Notes under the pieces: generated by a model
What the model was told of the DNA's origin: nothing
Database searches by the model: none
The model's input: the letters and a program-made list of their open reading frames with translations, nothing else
Source: an uncultured Lachnospiraceae bacterium
Lineage (GTDB): Bacteria > Bacillota > Clostridia > Lachnospirales > Lachnospiraceae
Reading direction: 5' to 3'
DNA: 33,146 bases
NCBI GenBank assembly: GCA_947589125.1
Contig: CANPZZ010000011.1
Span: 1 to 33,146, forward strand
Part shown: one piece after another, positions 13,164-21,857 of the stretch
Layout of the letters: the number at the start of each line of letters is the position of its first letter
Numbering within the stretch: the first letter of the stretch is position 1
Made by a program: the position numbers and the translations under genes

Positions 13164-14717
13164 CTATGTCCCCGCCATGCCGGATATCGCCGGCCGCTCC
13201 GAATCGTCCGGTATTTTCGGCTGCTCCGCTTCATCCGGACCCTCTGGTGCCGTTTGGCTGTCTGCAGCTTCATTTGTCTCGGGCTGCTCCGCCGTTTCTC
13301 GCGTTTCCGGTTCCGTCAGGCTCTCTGGCGTTTCCGCCGCGCCAGCCGCATCCGGCATGCTTCCCGACGCCTGTGCCGCTGCCGGACCCACCCGGTAAAC
13401 GGCCGGCGACGCCTCGTAGGTATCTGTGTGAAGCAATGTCCGCTCCACTTCCACGCCGTCAACACGGACACATTTCCACAGGCGGGATTTTCTCCCGGTG
13501 TGGGACGCCTGCACCTTCACTTTCGCTCCCGGAGCCAGCGATCCGTCATACTGACTGATCGCCTTCGGCGGCGGCGTCGTGCCCAGTGTCTCCGATACAT
13601 ATTCAACGGTACGGTTCGCCGGACGGGTCTCCTTCCCATAGATCGTAAATGTCAGCGTCCGTCCCGACGTCCCCGCCTCCACATAAACCGGCGTATCATA
13701 GGGATTCGTGATCTTAATATCTTTATAGGTCCCCGCGATCGCCGCGTCCCTGGACGGCGGAACGTACGTGACGATCATGGAATGGTTCTCCCGCTCGGTG
13801 ATCTCCAGCTCCGCCAGGAGAGCCGCGTTATACAACGTGGTCGCGATCTGGCACACGCCCCCGCCAACGCTGTCCACCACCTGGCCGTTCTCGTAAGCAG
13901 CCGCGGTGGCGTACCCATTAGCCGTAGTAAACGGCTGCATGCACGCGTATCCCGACAGAGTCTCGCCGGGCATCAGCACGGTTCCGTTGATCTTGCCGGC
14001 CCCCACCTGCAGGTTCGCGGCCCGACTCTGGCTGCTGCTCGAGAAATCCGTCGAATACGTCCCCAGCACATCCTGGATCGCGGACAGCATCTCCGTCGTC
14101 CGGGCCGGTGAGACCGTCTTCATCACGGCAGCTACCGTGACCGGCTCTTTCAGTCCTGACCGGGCGGCCTCAAGAACCGCCTCCCGGAGCGCATCACCGG
14201 TCGCCTCCGCGTCCACAGCCGTACCGTCCCGGGACGGTGTCACGACAAAGCTGCCGTTCTCCCGGACAATGGAGGCATCCACCGCCTCCACCGCATATCC
14301 GGCACTCGCCGACTCCACATATTCTTTCACACCGGCAGCCGGAACCTCCAGACTCAGTTCCAGATCCACCGGCGACATCTCCAGATCCTTCTGCTTCACA
14401 TAGCGCTCGATCATATTGCCGGTCTCATATTCCTGTACGGCTCCGGCAACCGCCTGATCATCGGCCAGAACAAGCCCCAGCGCCGCCGCGTCCGTTTCCA
14501 CCGGACTTCCGGCCACATCAAGAACCACCTTCTGACCCGCCATGGAAGCCACATATTCCTGAAGCTTCTTCTCCGCTTCCTCAATCTCCAGGCCGCTTAT
14601 ATCCTGTCCCCCCACAGACAGTCCTTTCGGGACCACCGCGCTGCTTACCAGCGGCGTCAGCATGATCAGTCCGCATATCTGCGCGGCCAAACCGGCGCAT
14701 TTCCAGGCATTCCGCAT
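13164..14717 (-). CDS. VanW-family envelope protein
   Basis: This 517-residue protein has an N-terminal signal-anchor (AAQICGLIMLTPLVSSAVV). It continues with a YoaR-like putative peptidoglycan-binding region (about 30-200; VGGQDISGLEIEEAEKKLQEYV), the VanW core (about 210-345; GGGVCQIATTLYNAALLAELEITERENHS is the family hallmark) and a G5-like beta domain (about 355-430). The last 75 residues are low complexity, rich in Ala, Glu, Pro and Thr. The family occurs in vancomycin-resistance clusters and widely in Bacillota envelopes; its biochemistry is not settled, and this context gives no reason to infer resistance. GAGGAGAG precedes the ATG. It sits between the small membrane peptide and the AIR-synthase-like gene. 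Confidence 0.9.
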   Translation of the reverse strand: MRNAWKCAGLAAQICGLIMLTPLVSSAVVPKGLSVGGQDISGLEIEEAEKKLQEYVASMAGQKVVLDVAGSPVETDAAALGLVLADDQAVAGAVQEYETGNMIERYVKQKDLEMSPVDLELSLEVPAAGVKEYVESASAGYAVEAVDASIVRENGSFVVTPSRDGTAVDAEATGDALREAVLEAARSGLKEPVTVAAVMKTVSPARTTEMLSAIQDVLGTYSTDFSSSSQSRAANLQVGAGKINGTVLMPGETLSGYACMQPFTTANGYATAAAYENGQVVDSVGGGVCQIATTLYNAALLAELEITERENHSMIVTYVPPSRDAAIAGTYKDIKITNPYDTPVYVEAGTSGRTLTFTIYGKETRPANRTVEYVSETLGTTPPPKAISQYDGSLAPGAKVKVQASHTGRKSRLWKCVRVDGVEVERTLLHTDTYEASPAVYRVGPAAAQASGSMPDAAGAAETPESLTEPETRETAEQPETNEAADSQTAPEGPDEAEQPKIPDDSERPAISGMAGT

Positions 14718-14819
14718 AATCTCTCCTCAATATGCCGGTCTGCATTTCCCCCCGCGCCTACTTAAGCCGCTGTCCGACGCGCCGCTGCCGGGCGCCGCCC
14801 GTCTTCAGCACCGCCGCGG

Positions 14820-14930
14820 TCAGAAATTCATCGACCCAAGCACCATGGGAGCTACCATGGCCAGAACCAGCAGAATCACGATGATCGAAGATACGATCTT
14901 CTTCGTCTTCTTATTATTGAAATCAAACAC
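14820..14930 (-). CDS. Small single-pass membrane peptide (36 aa)
   Basis: This gene is too short for the ORF track. GTG at 14930 follows GAGGTGAGGAACT and encodes a positively charged head (FDFNNKKTKK) and one hydrophobic helix (IVSSIIVILLVLAMVAPMVLG). The stop is at 14820. The charge pattern predicts the N-terminus inside the cell. It lies in the minus-strand run between the exonuclease (stop 14955) and the VanW gene (start 14717), with tight spacing upstream. I recognise the pattern as a kind of tiny membrane protein seen in Clostridia but cannot assign a function. The evidence is the ribosome binding site, spacing and composition. Confidence 0.65.
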   Translation of the reverse strand: MFDFNNKKTKKIVSSIIVILLVLAMVAPMVLGSMNF

Positions 14931-14954
14931 AGTTCCTCACCTCTTTATTCTTTC

Positions 14955-15716
14955 TCAAATGTCTCTTCTTATTCTTCCGTACTGTGCAATAATTTTATCC
15001 GTTAATCTTGAAATTTCATTGCGCGAAAGATATTCCATATCCACAGTCAGGTCTATTCTATGATATTTTGCCAATTCGCGCAAGACTTCTTTTTGCCTTT
15101 TTGTGGCCGGCTGCTCTTTTTTCACGCGGCAGATCAGCAGGTTCGGGAGAAATATTTTCGCGGCCGCCGCTCCGGCCGCGCTTTCCGCACTTCCGTACCG
15201 CGCCCGGATCGCCTGATAAAGCTCATGGGCAGCCCTCGCGTCCCCCATGGCGCGATGGGCGTTTTTCAGTCCCACCCGAAAATACGCGCACGCCGGCCCC
15301 AGGCTTTTGGACATCTCCTCCGGCATGAACGCGCGGCACAGTTTCAGCGTGTCAATGCCCTCTTTTTCAAATTCCAGGCCGTGGTTTACCGCCGCGCGTT
15401 TTAAGAAGCTATAGTCGAAAATAATATTATGCCCCAGAAGCGGCAGGCCGCGGGTAAACTCCACATACTCCCCAATAACCTGGCCGATGTCCGGCGCGTC
15501 CTTAAGCTGCGCGTCTCCGATTCCGGTCAGACCGGTTATCCTCTCCTCAAGCTGCTGGTGCGGATTAACAAATGTAGTCTTTTCCCCGGCGATCCGGCCG
15601 TCGATCACCTTAATGGCGGCGATCTCAATGATCTTGTCCGTCTTCGGGTTCAGTCCTGTCGTCTCCAGATCGATCGCCGCATAGGAGTTCGGCGCGGTTC
15701 TGTATTTCTCCATCAT
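14955..15716 (-). CDS. DEDDh 3'-5' exonuclease (DnaQ/PolC epsilon-like)
   Basis: This 253-residue exonuclease resembles the proofreading domain of PolC/DnaQ. The catalytic set is complete: DLETTG (ExoI, D and E), HNIIFDYSFL (ExoII, D) and HRAMGDARA (ExoIII, H and D). It lacks any polymerase domain. A C-terminal extension (KRQKEVLRELAKYHRIDLTVDMEYLSRNEISRLTDKII) looks like a small helical nucleic-acid-binding module of a kind also found on other DNA enzymes. The start could be either of two consecutive ATGs. It begins 7 nt after the deaminase stop, in the same operon. The role is probably DNA repair or RNA/DNA end trimming. Confidence 0.88.
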   Translation of the reverse strand: MMEKYRTAPNSYAAIDLETTGLNPKTDKIIEIAAIKVIDGRIAGEKTTFVNPHQQLEERITGLTGIGDAQLKDAPDIGQVIGEYVEFTRGLPLLGHNIIFDYSFLKRAAVNHGLEFEKEGIDTLKLCRAFMPEEMSKSLGPACAYFRVGLKNAHRAMGDARAAHELYQAIRARYGSAESAAGAAAAKIFLPNLLICRVKKEQPATKRQKEVLRELAKYHRIDLTVDMEYLSRNEISRLTDKIIAQYGRIRRDI

Positions 15717-15723
15717 TCTCTTC

Positions 15724-16224
15724 TTACACCTGGATCTTCATCACGCGCCCTGTAGCGTTATACGAATAGTAACGAACGCCCGCCGCGTCGAACATCCGCT
15801 TGGACGCCCGGGTACCCGGACTGTCCGCGTACTTGTCGTCCGCGTAGATGACCGTCTTGATCCCCGCCTGAATGATGGCCTTGGCGCACTCATTGCAGGG
15901 AAACAGCGTCACATACAGCTTGCTGCCTTCCAGGCTGCCGCCCCGGTAGTTCAGGATCGCGTTCAGCTCGCTGTGGGCCACATAGACATACTTGGCGTTG
16001 TAAGGATCGCCGTCCGCGTTTTCCCGGTTCCAGGGAAATTCGTCGTCAGAACAGCCGATGGGCAGGCCGTTGTAGCCCATGGACATGATCTTGTTGTCAG
16101 CGCTGACGATGCAGCAGCCCACCTGGGTGTTCGGATCCTTGGAACGCATCCCGGACAGCTCCGCCACCCCCATGAAGTACTCATCCCAGGAAATATAATC
16201 CGTTCGTTTTCTGCTTTCAGCCAT
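15724..16224 (-). CDS. Deoxycytidylate (dCMP) deaminase family protein
   Basis: This 166-residue cytidine/dCMP deaminase converts dCMP to dUMP, feeding thymidylate synthesis. The zinc-site motifs are intact: HSELNAI (His ligand and catalytic Glu) and PCNECAKAI (two Cys ligands). The N-terminal WDEYFMGVAELSGMRSKDPNTQVG and GYNGLPIGCSDDEFPW are typical of the dCMP deaminase/ComEB group. AAGAAGGAGGGAG precedes the ATG. The exonuclease gene follows in the same direction, and tsaC ends 111 nt upstream. Confidence 0.93.
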   Translation of the reverse strand: MAESRKRTDYISWDEYFMGVAELSGMRSKDPNTQVGCCIVSADNKIMSMGYNGLPIGCSDDEFPWNRENADGDPYNAKYVYVAHSELNAILNYRGGSLEGSKLYVTLFPCNECAKAIIQAGIKTVIYADDKYADSPGTRASKRMFDAAGVRYYSYNATGRVMKIQV

Positions 16225-16335
16225 GTTGTTCTCCCTCCTCCTTCTTTATTACTTCGGTTTTATGAAAACCCTTTACCTCGCGCAGGCATACCCCGCAATC
16301 GCCGTCAGTCATTTGCCAAGCGCATTCCATACCCG

Positions 16336-17499
16336 TCATTCAGAGCCTTCGCAGTAAATAATATGGTATCCCGCGGCTTTGGTCAGACGGTTCATGATCG
16401 CCTGCCCCAGATGGTCGCGGGCGAAGCTTTCCGAATAAATATAATCCACGCCCAGGTCGTCGAACTCCCGCAGCACCGCGAACAGGCTGTGGGCAATGGT
16501 CTCCTGGCTGGCCCGCAGCCCCACGCTGCGGATAATACCGGCCGGATAACGGTCTTTTGTCTCGTCGGTACAGAGAATTCCGACGCTGTGACCCTCCGCC
16601 AGGCGCTCGCCAGCCAGGCGATTGATCGTGTCAATGACGGCATCGCCGACGACGCTGCTGCCTGTCTCCGGACCAGCCGCCGCTTTGCCGTCCTCCACCA
16701 GCATCAGTTCCGCCTTCGGCGCGTAATGCCGGTATTTCATGCCGGGAGCCTTCGGCTTCACGTCCGCCGCCATCGGCCCGGCGATCGCCGGATCGACAGC
16801 CACTTCTCCGACCACATCGTGAAGCATCTCCATGGTAACCGCTCCCGGCCGCAGAAGCATGGGAGCCGGACCGGTCACGTCCACGATCGTGGATTCCACA
16901 CCGATCCCCACGGAACCGCCGTCCAGGATCATCTCGATCCGTCCGTTCATGTCCTCGATCACATGCTGGGCTGTCGTCGGACTGGGTCTCCCTGACAGAT
17001 TGGCACTGGGGGCCGCCACCGGCACGCCTGCCAGCGCGATCATCCGGCTGGCGATCGGGTCGCTGGGCATCCGCACCGCTACCGTATCCAGGCCGCCGGT
17101 CGTACCGTAAGGCACGATCTCACTTTTTTCAAATATCATCGTCAGCGGCCCCGGCCAGAACGCATCCATCAGTTTCCGCGCCGCCTCCGGCACCTCCCTC
17201 ACAAGCGGCGCAAGCTCCGCCGCCGCAGAAATATGCAGGATCAGCGGATTGTCCGACGGCCGTCCCTTAGCCGCGTAGATCTTCCTGGCCGCCGCGTCGT
17301 CCAGGCCGTTGGCGCCCAGACCGTATACGGTTTCCGTCGGGAACGCCACCAGACCGCCGCTTCGCAGAATCTGTGCCGCTTCCGCAAGCAGCGCGTCCAG
17401 CTTCTCATTTCCCGCCGCGCTTCCGTCCGAAGCAGTTCCGGCCGGCCGCTCTGTCAGTCCCAGTCTTTTTCTATCTATCAAAACAACCTTTGTATTCAT
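16336..17499 (-). CDS. L-threonylcarbamoyladenylate synthase (Sua5/TsaC with C-terminal domain)
   Basis: This enzyme makes threonylcarbamoyl-AMP from threonine, bicarbonate and ATP for the t6A37 modification of tRNAs. Residues of about 35-240 form the YrdC fold (GGLVAFPTETVYGLGANGLDD, KGRPSDNPLILHI, VAAPSANLSGRPSPT). Residues of about 255-387 form the Sua5-specific C-terminal domain, which includes APGMKYRHYAPKAEL and ends SFARDHLGQAIMNRLTKAAGY. I chose ATG at 17499 (MNTKVVLIDRK, 387 residues, preceded by AAAGG) over the ORF track's 17622 start, whose extra 41 residues are low complexity and lack family similarity. It heads the long minus-strand run and is divergent from the amidase gene. Confidence 0.93.
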   Translation of the reverse strand: MNTKVVLIDRKRLGLTERPAGTASDGSAAGNEKLDALLAEAAQILRSGGLVAFPTETVYGLGANGLDDAAARKIYAAKGRPSDNPLILHISAAAELAPLVREVPEAARKLMDAFWPGPLTMIFEKSEIVPYGTTGGLDTVAVRMPSDPIASRMIALAGVPVAAPSANLSGRPSPTTAQHVIEDMNGRIEMILDGGSVGIGVESTIVDVTGPAPMLLRPGAVTMEMLHDVVGEVAVDPAIAGPMAADVKPKAPGMKYRHYAPKAELMLVEDGKAAAGPETGSSVVGDAVIDTINRLAGERLAEGHSVGILCTDETKDRYPAGIIRSVGLRASQETIAHSLFAVLREFDDLGVDYIYSESFARDHLGQAIMNRLTKAAGYHIIYCEGSE

Positions 17500-17740
17500 A
17501 CCATTAAAACCTTTAATCCTGATATTCCGCCCGCCGTTGCCGGCAGGCCGTCCTGTTCCGTTATCGCGAAACGCATCCGCTGTTTCCCGGCTATTGCCGG
17601 CTGACCACAACCGGCCGGCCATTCACTGCCAATATGGACAGTATACTTCCTCCCGGGTTTTATGTAAAGTCAAAAACCTGTTCTTTTTTCCTCTTAATTT
17701 CTCTATAAATAAAGAGAATCTCTCTATCCGGAGCCTTTCC

Positions 17741-18481
17741 TTGAAAACAAATCTGTTCCGCGCGGAATTTTTTATGACAATCCTGATGCTCATTCTGGTT
17801 TTCCAACTGTCCCGGCAGGCGGCGGCGATCGTATCAGCCCCGGCGGCTGTTCTTTCCTCTCCCCAACAGACACTGTCCGCGCCGGCGCAGAAACCGGTCG
17901 TCGTTCTTGACAGCGGTCACGGCGGTTTCGACCCCGGCAAGATCGCGGCAGACGGAACGCTGGAGAAAGACATTAATCTCCAGATCGCCCAACGTGTGAA
18001 GCAATATCTGGAAGCCTCCGACGTAGAGGTCGTCATGACCCGCGATTCCGACACGGCACTCAGTAATGAATCTGACTCCAACAAAAAAACAGCCGACATG
18101 CGAAACCGCTGCCAGCTGATCAACGACGCCTCCCCCGATCTGGTAGTCAGCATCCATCAGAACAGCTACCACGAGGAATACGTGAAAGGCGCCCAGGTAT
18201 TCTATTACAAATCCTCCGAAAACGGAAAACGTCTTGCGGAAATCCTGCAGAAGCGCTTCGACTATGTCTTAGGCGATGAAAACACCCGCGCCGCCAAGGC
18301 CAACGACAGCTACTATCTGCTGCTCCACGTCAAAAGCCCCATCGTCATCGTGGAGTGCGGCTTCCTAAGCAACTGGTCGGAAGCAGCGCTTCTGAACACG
18401 GAAGAATATCAGGACAGGGTAGCATGGACGATCCATATGGGAATTATGGAATATCTGAATTCCCGGGAAACACATTCCTGA
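17741..18481 (+). CDS. N-acetylmuramoyl-L-alanine amidase, CwlD-like (Amidase_3)
   Basis: This zinc amidase cleaves the bond between N-acetylmuramic acid and L-alanine in peptidoglycan. Zinc and catalytic residues are complete: DSGHGGFDPG (His), DGTLEKDINL (Glu), VVSIHQNSY (His) and IVECGFLSN (catalytic Glu). A signal-anchor sits at the N-terminus. I prefer TTG at 17741 (LKTNLFRAEFFMTILMLILVF), which has CGGAG 7 nt upstream and gives 246 residues. ATG at 17774 is the alternative but lacks a clear site. The ORF track start at 17309 runs antisense through tsaC and is not credible. Size and motif order match CwlD, the cortex-modifying amidase of spore formers. That role is inference. Confidence 0.88.
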   Translation: MKTNLFRAEFFMTILMLILVFQLSRQAAAIVSAPAAVLSSPQQTLSAPAQKPVVVLDSGHGGFDPGKIAADGTLEKDINLQIAQRVKQYLEASDVEVVMTRDSDTALSNESDSNKKTADMRNRCQLINDASPDLVVSIHQNSYHEEYVKGAQVFYYKSSENGKRLAEILQKRFDYVLGDENTRAAKANDSYYLLLHVKSPIVIVECGFLSNWSEAALLNTEEYQDRVAWTIHMGIMEYLNSRETHS

Positions 18482-18515
18482 CCGGTCTGTTCCGGATCAC
18501 GGATTCCGCCGTCTC

Positions 18516-19955
18516 TCATTCATCATCCCGCTGGAATATATTATAATCGCAGACTGCATCCTCCAGGATCTCCCGCAGATGCGTACTCAAAGGATCGATC
18601 TCGTTATGTTCCTGCAGCACAACATATCCCCAGGAATCCAGCGCCTCCTGCCGGATCTCCACGGCCTTTCCCGCTACGGCGTAGGTATTCAGATACGCGT
18701 AGAAATCCGCCAGAATATCCCTGTCTTCTTCCGTGATATCCTTCTCGCCGAGCATCTCAAACGCCTTATTGTAAAACACCGTCTGAAGATACTCCCTGGC
18801 GTAATTGTCAAAATCCTCCAGATTCACGTCCGGATTGGAATGGCGTTCAGCCCACGCCTTTACATCAAGCTGCTCCGTATGATAATCGTAGGTTCTCGGG
18901 CTGAAATATTTCAGCACTCCAAACTGACAAGGCGACATGGACAGGCTGCCTGTAACGATCTCATCAAGTTCACAGGACTGGGACGTCTTGTAATGCTGAA
19001 CATGAAGATGTCCGCTCAGGAACAGTGTGACATCCCAGCTATCCAGGACACGCACCAGTTCCTCCGCATGTTCGATCGTGCAGTCGCTCTCATAAATGCG
19101 GCTTTCCTCCAGCAGATTATGATGCGCCACCGCGATCACGGGACGGTTGGTATGCCACGCCTCTTCCAGCCAGGTCTCCATCCACTCGTAGGTCTCAGGG
19201 CGGATCATTCCGCCGATCAGGTTCCCGTTCTCGTATTGACAGCTGTCAAGCATCAAAAGCCATGTGCCATCCGGGAGCTCATAGATATAGCTCAGGGACG
19301 CGGGATCCCGGCTCACGGCTTCATCATATCCGTAATCCCCATAAATCTCGGCAAACTGCTCCGCGGATGTGGTCTCCGCGGGCATGATCGTCTCCCCTTC
19401 ATATTCCGCCGCGGACGGATTATTGATATCATGATTGCCGGGTATGACCACCACTTCCACACCGGCCTTCTCCGCACGGGCCAGCTTGCGGGCCAGCGCC
19501 TGATGGCTCAGATACTCCCCCTCCAGGGTCAGGTCGCCGCTCAGGATCAGCGCCTGCGGCTTTCTCTCCACGACCGTATCCAGAAATGTGTCCAGTATCT
19601 CCCACACATAAGGCGTCACCTTGCCGTCGCCGTTCTCAGACATCTGTTCAAACGCCTCGCCGAAGTCCGTCAGCTCCTTGGCCAGATAATGAATATCCGT
19701 CGCGATAAATATCTCCGGATTCATCGCCGTATCCGAAGCGTCAGGCAGTTCCAGGGATTCGACGACCACATTCCCCGAAGTGGGTACGCCGCCTCCCGGG
19801 CCGACAGAATCGCCGATCTCAGGAGCGCCGGTCTGCTCCGGCGAAGCCGCAGCGGACTCTATCGGTTCCTGCCCCGGCTTCGTCTCATAATACCCTGAGC
19901 AGCCCGTCAACAGGACTGCCGCGGCAAGCAGGACAGCAATCTCTCGTTTTCTCAT
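18516..19955 (-). CDS. Metallophosphoesterase lipoprotein
   Basis: This 479-residue secreted lipoprotein has a signal peptide with lipobox LLTGC (Cys at about residue 19) and a Pro/Gly/Glu-rich linker to about residue 70. The calcineurin-like phosphoesterase domain follows, with motifs IATDIHYLA, ILSGDLTLEGE, VIPGNHDINNP, AVAHHNL and FLSGHLHVQH, so the dinuclear metal site is intact. The C-terminal 110 residues are helical and charged. It would act outside the membrane; the substrate cannot be read from sequence. Its ATG is 13 nt after the GH18 gene's stop, with GAGGGG bridging the gap, so the two form an envelope operon. It converges on the amidase gene with no clear terminator between them. 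Confidence 0.88.
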   Translation of the reverse strand: MRKREIAVLLAAAVLLTGCSGYYETKPGQEPIESAAASPEQTGAPEIGDSVGPGGGVPTSGNVVVESLELPDASDTAMNPEIFIATDIHYLAKELTDFGEAFEQMSENGDGKVTPYVWEILDTFLDTVVERKPQALILSGDLTLEGEYLSHQALARKLARAEKAGVEVVVIPGNHDINNPSAAEYEGETIMPAETTSAEQFAEIYGDYGYDEAVSRDPASLSYIYELPDGTWLLMLDSCQYENGNLIGGMIRPETYEWMETWLEEAWHTNRPVIAVAHHNLLEESRIYESDCTIEHAEELVRVLDSWDVTLFLSGHLHVQHYKTSQSCELDEIVTGSLSMSPCQFGVLKYFSPRTYDYHTEQLDVKAWAERHSNPDVNLEDFDNYAREYLQTVFYNKAFEMLGEKDITEEDRDILADFYAYLNTYAVAGKAVEIRQEALDSWGYVVLQEHNEIDPLSTHLREILEDAVCDYNIFQRDDE

Positions 19956-19968
19956 CTGCTCATGCCCC

Positions 19969-21633
19969 TCATTTGTTCACATTTACAATATCCCAGATCT
20001 CTTCCGTATCAAGACCCAGTTTCCATCCGGCCACACCGGCCAGACCGTATTTTTCGATCAGCCCCATCTTAAGCTCAAGGGACCGTTCATCCTCAAGCCA
20101 TATGGTCTGCACGCCGTTCTCCGTCGTCAGTTCTCCATAATACAGCCCAAGTTCATCCTGCCAGTACAGCGGAACGTCATTCTCATCGATCCATGTCTGC
20201 GCCGCCCCAAGGCCCAGGGCTGTGGAACTGACCGTCCCGGCCGTCTCCTCCCATCGCCTCGTATAGAACGGAACCGCGTTGATCACTTTCTCCGCGGGCA
20301 CTTCCGCCAGCGTATCCACGATGCCGTTTTCCACAAACGGCAATGACGCCGTCGGTCCCGGATCACCCCCGGCATAATGCTCGTCGTAGCCCATAATGAT
20401 CACATAATCCGCCACCCGGCCCTGTTCCGCCCGGTTATATCCGCGGGTATAGTCCGACGGTACGTAATTGTCCACCGACAGGATCAGGCCGTTATTCCGG
20501 CAGGCCACGGACAGTTCCCGGATAAACTGGACATAATGCGGCTGGGCTTCTTTGGAAATGCTTTCGATATCCAGGTTAATGCCGTCGAAGCCATACTTCC
20601 CGGCTTCCTCCATCAGCCCATCCACAAGGGCCTTCCGGACCGATGTTCTGGAGAAAAGCACCGCTGAATTCACATTCTCGCCTTTATTGAAATTATCAAG
20701 GACCGCCCATACCTGCAGCCCCATGTCATGGGCTTTGTCCACATATTCCTGACTGGCAAAGGACTCAAAACTGCCGTTATTATCCGTCAGCATCAGCCAC
20801 GTAGGCGCGATCACATTGACCGCTCCCTGCGTACGCGCGATCAGACGTTCCAAACCGTCGTTGTCTTCCGCCTTAAGCGTCTGGTGCCAGGCCAGGCAGA
20901 CCGGCTTCCCCAGAGATATACTGGTGTATTCCGGCGCTGTGAAAGTACTGACCTGCGCCTTCTGCGATGTTCCCAGCATATGCTTATGCTGGATCCAGCC
21001 TATGTATCCGTCCGCCGTCTTCACCCTGGACCACTCTTCGCCGGTCTCCAGAACGGTAAACTCTTCTCCTTCCGCCACCGTGGTAAGGATCGGGCTCTTG
21101 ATGCCGCCCCTGACGCGGACCGGAGCTTCCTTGGCCGCGGTGCCCGCGGTCTGCGGCGCCCAGTCGTCGTACAGGAAAAACCGGTTCACGGGCGACGTAA
21201 AAAGTTCCGAACGGATATCCGTATAACTGGCGACCAGACCGGCCGACAGCCAGACGTCTCCGTCCTCCGCCAGCATAAGCGGCTGACCGCCGCTCCCTAC
21301 CGTCCGCTTATCTGCGTAAACAGTGGTATCCGGCAGCGTATAGACCAGCATCTTCTCCGTATCGTCCCAATAGAACTTCTCGTTCAGGTTCTCATTCACC
21401 CAGGTGATCGGCAGATACGCCTGTCCGTCCCGGACGATCACCTGAACGCCGTTCAGACGCTCATTATTATAATAAAATGCGGTCTCCCCGCCGGTTATGC
21501 CGAGAACTTCTTCCGCATCCGCAAGTTCCTTCGTCGGGATGTAACGTTCTATGTATCGGGCCGCCACGATGCCGCCGCCGATCATAAGCAGCAGAAATAT
21601 CACAACCAGAACCGGTATGACTGTACGTTTCAA
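19969..21633 (-). CDS. Membrane-anchored glycosyl hydrolase family 18 protein with SH3 domain
   Basis: The 554-residue protein starts at TTG 21633 (LKRTVIPVLVVIFLLLMIGGG), which AGGAGGAATTTAT precedes; the ORF track's 17 extra residues cover a leader stem-loop. A signal-anchor (about 4-28) is followed by a copper-amine-oxidase-N-like beta region (about 45-150; NNERLNGVQVIVRDGQAYLPITWVNENL), an SH3_3 domain (about 185-245; VLETGEEWSRVKTADGYIGWIQHK) and a GH18 barrel (about 255-554). The catalytic motif is FDGINLDIES (DxxDxDxE, with Asn at the second Asp but the proton-donor Glu present). The layout resembles YaaH/SleL-type peptidoglycan N-acetylglucosaminidases, so a wall or spore-cortex role is likely. 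It is co-transcribed with the lipoprotein phosphoesterase. Confidence 0.9.
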   Translation of the reverse strand: MKRTVIPVLVVIFLLLMIGGGIVAARYIERYIPTKELADAEEVLGITGGETAFYYNNERLNGVQVIVRDGQAYLPITWVNENLNEKFYWDDTEKMLVYTLPDTTVYADKRTVGSGGQPLMLAEDGDVWLSAGLVASYTDIRSELFTSPVNRFFLYDDWAPQTAGTAAKEAPVRVRGGIKSPILTTVAEGEEFTVLETGEEWSRVKTADGYIGWIQHKHMLGTSQKAQVSTFTAPEYTSISLGKPVCLAWHQTLKAEDNDGLERLIARTQGAVNVIAPTWLMLTDNNGSFESFASQEYVDKAHDMGLQVWAVLDNFNKGENVNSAVLFSRTSVRKALVDGLMEEAGKYGFDGINLDIESISKEAQPHYVQFIRELSVACRNNGLILSVDNYVPSDYTRGYNRAEQGRVADYVIIMGYDEHYAGGDPGPTASLPFVENGIVDTLAEVPAEKVINAVPFYTRRWEETAGTVSSTALGLGAAQTWIDENDVPLYWQDELGLYYGELTTENGVQTIWLEDERSLELKMGLIEKYGLAGVAGWKLGLDTEEIWDIVNVNK

Positions 21634-21658
21634 ATAAATTCCTCCTGATGTACGCTCC

Positions 21659-21682
21659 GAAGCGCGCAAAACAGCGCGCTTC
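21659..21682 (-). other. 5' leader stem-loop of the GH18 gene
   Basis: GAAGCGCGC and GCGCGCTTC form a perfect 9-bp stem with a 6-nt loop. It sits between the extended -10 promoter and the AGGAGG site. There is no T-run after it, so termination is unlikely. A mRNA-stabilising or start-site-exposing role is inference. Confidence 0.6.
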
Positions 21683-21697
21683 ACATTTTATATGAAC

Positions 21698-21706
21698 AGT
21701 ATACCA
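21698..21706 (-). promoter_or_regulatory. Extended -10 promoter, GH18 operon
   Basis: TGGTATACT on the minus strand is a full extended -10 element 65 nt before the TTG start. The -35 region is weak. The rest of the 21707-21857 gap is AT-rich then GC-rich with nothing recognised. Confidence 0.6.
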
Positions 21707-21857
21707 CAATTATACCTCATTACTTCTTAAATTTTCTTTAATTCCCACCCGCCCTGTGCCCCGTTTCGCTGGCTGCAGACGGAAGATGATGCTCCCCGGG
21801 GCCCCACTTTGACTGCCGGCGCCGGCTGCCGTACTAAACAGCCCGGCGCCGGCGTTC

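Noticed and set aside
13152-14111. 319-aa plus-strand ORF
   Set aside because: It is antisense to the VanW gene and Arg-rich without family features.
13164-14717. Vancomycin-resistance role for the VanW protein
   Set aside because: No van ligase, dehydrogenase, dipeptidase or two-component genes are present; VanW-domain proteins are common in Clostridia without resistance.
18579-19898. 439-aa plus-strand ORF
   Set aside because: It is fully antisense to the metallophosphoesterase lipoprotein, whose lipobox and metal motifs are clear.
20728-21648. 306-aa plus-strand ORF
   Set aside because: It is antisense to the GH18 protein gene.
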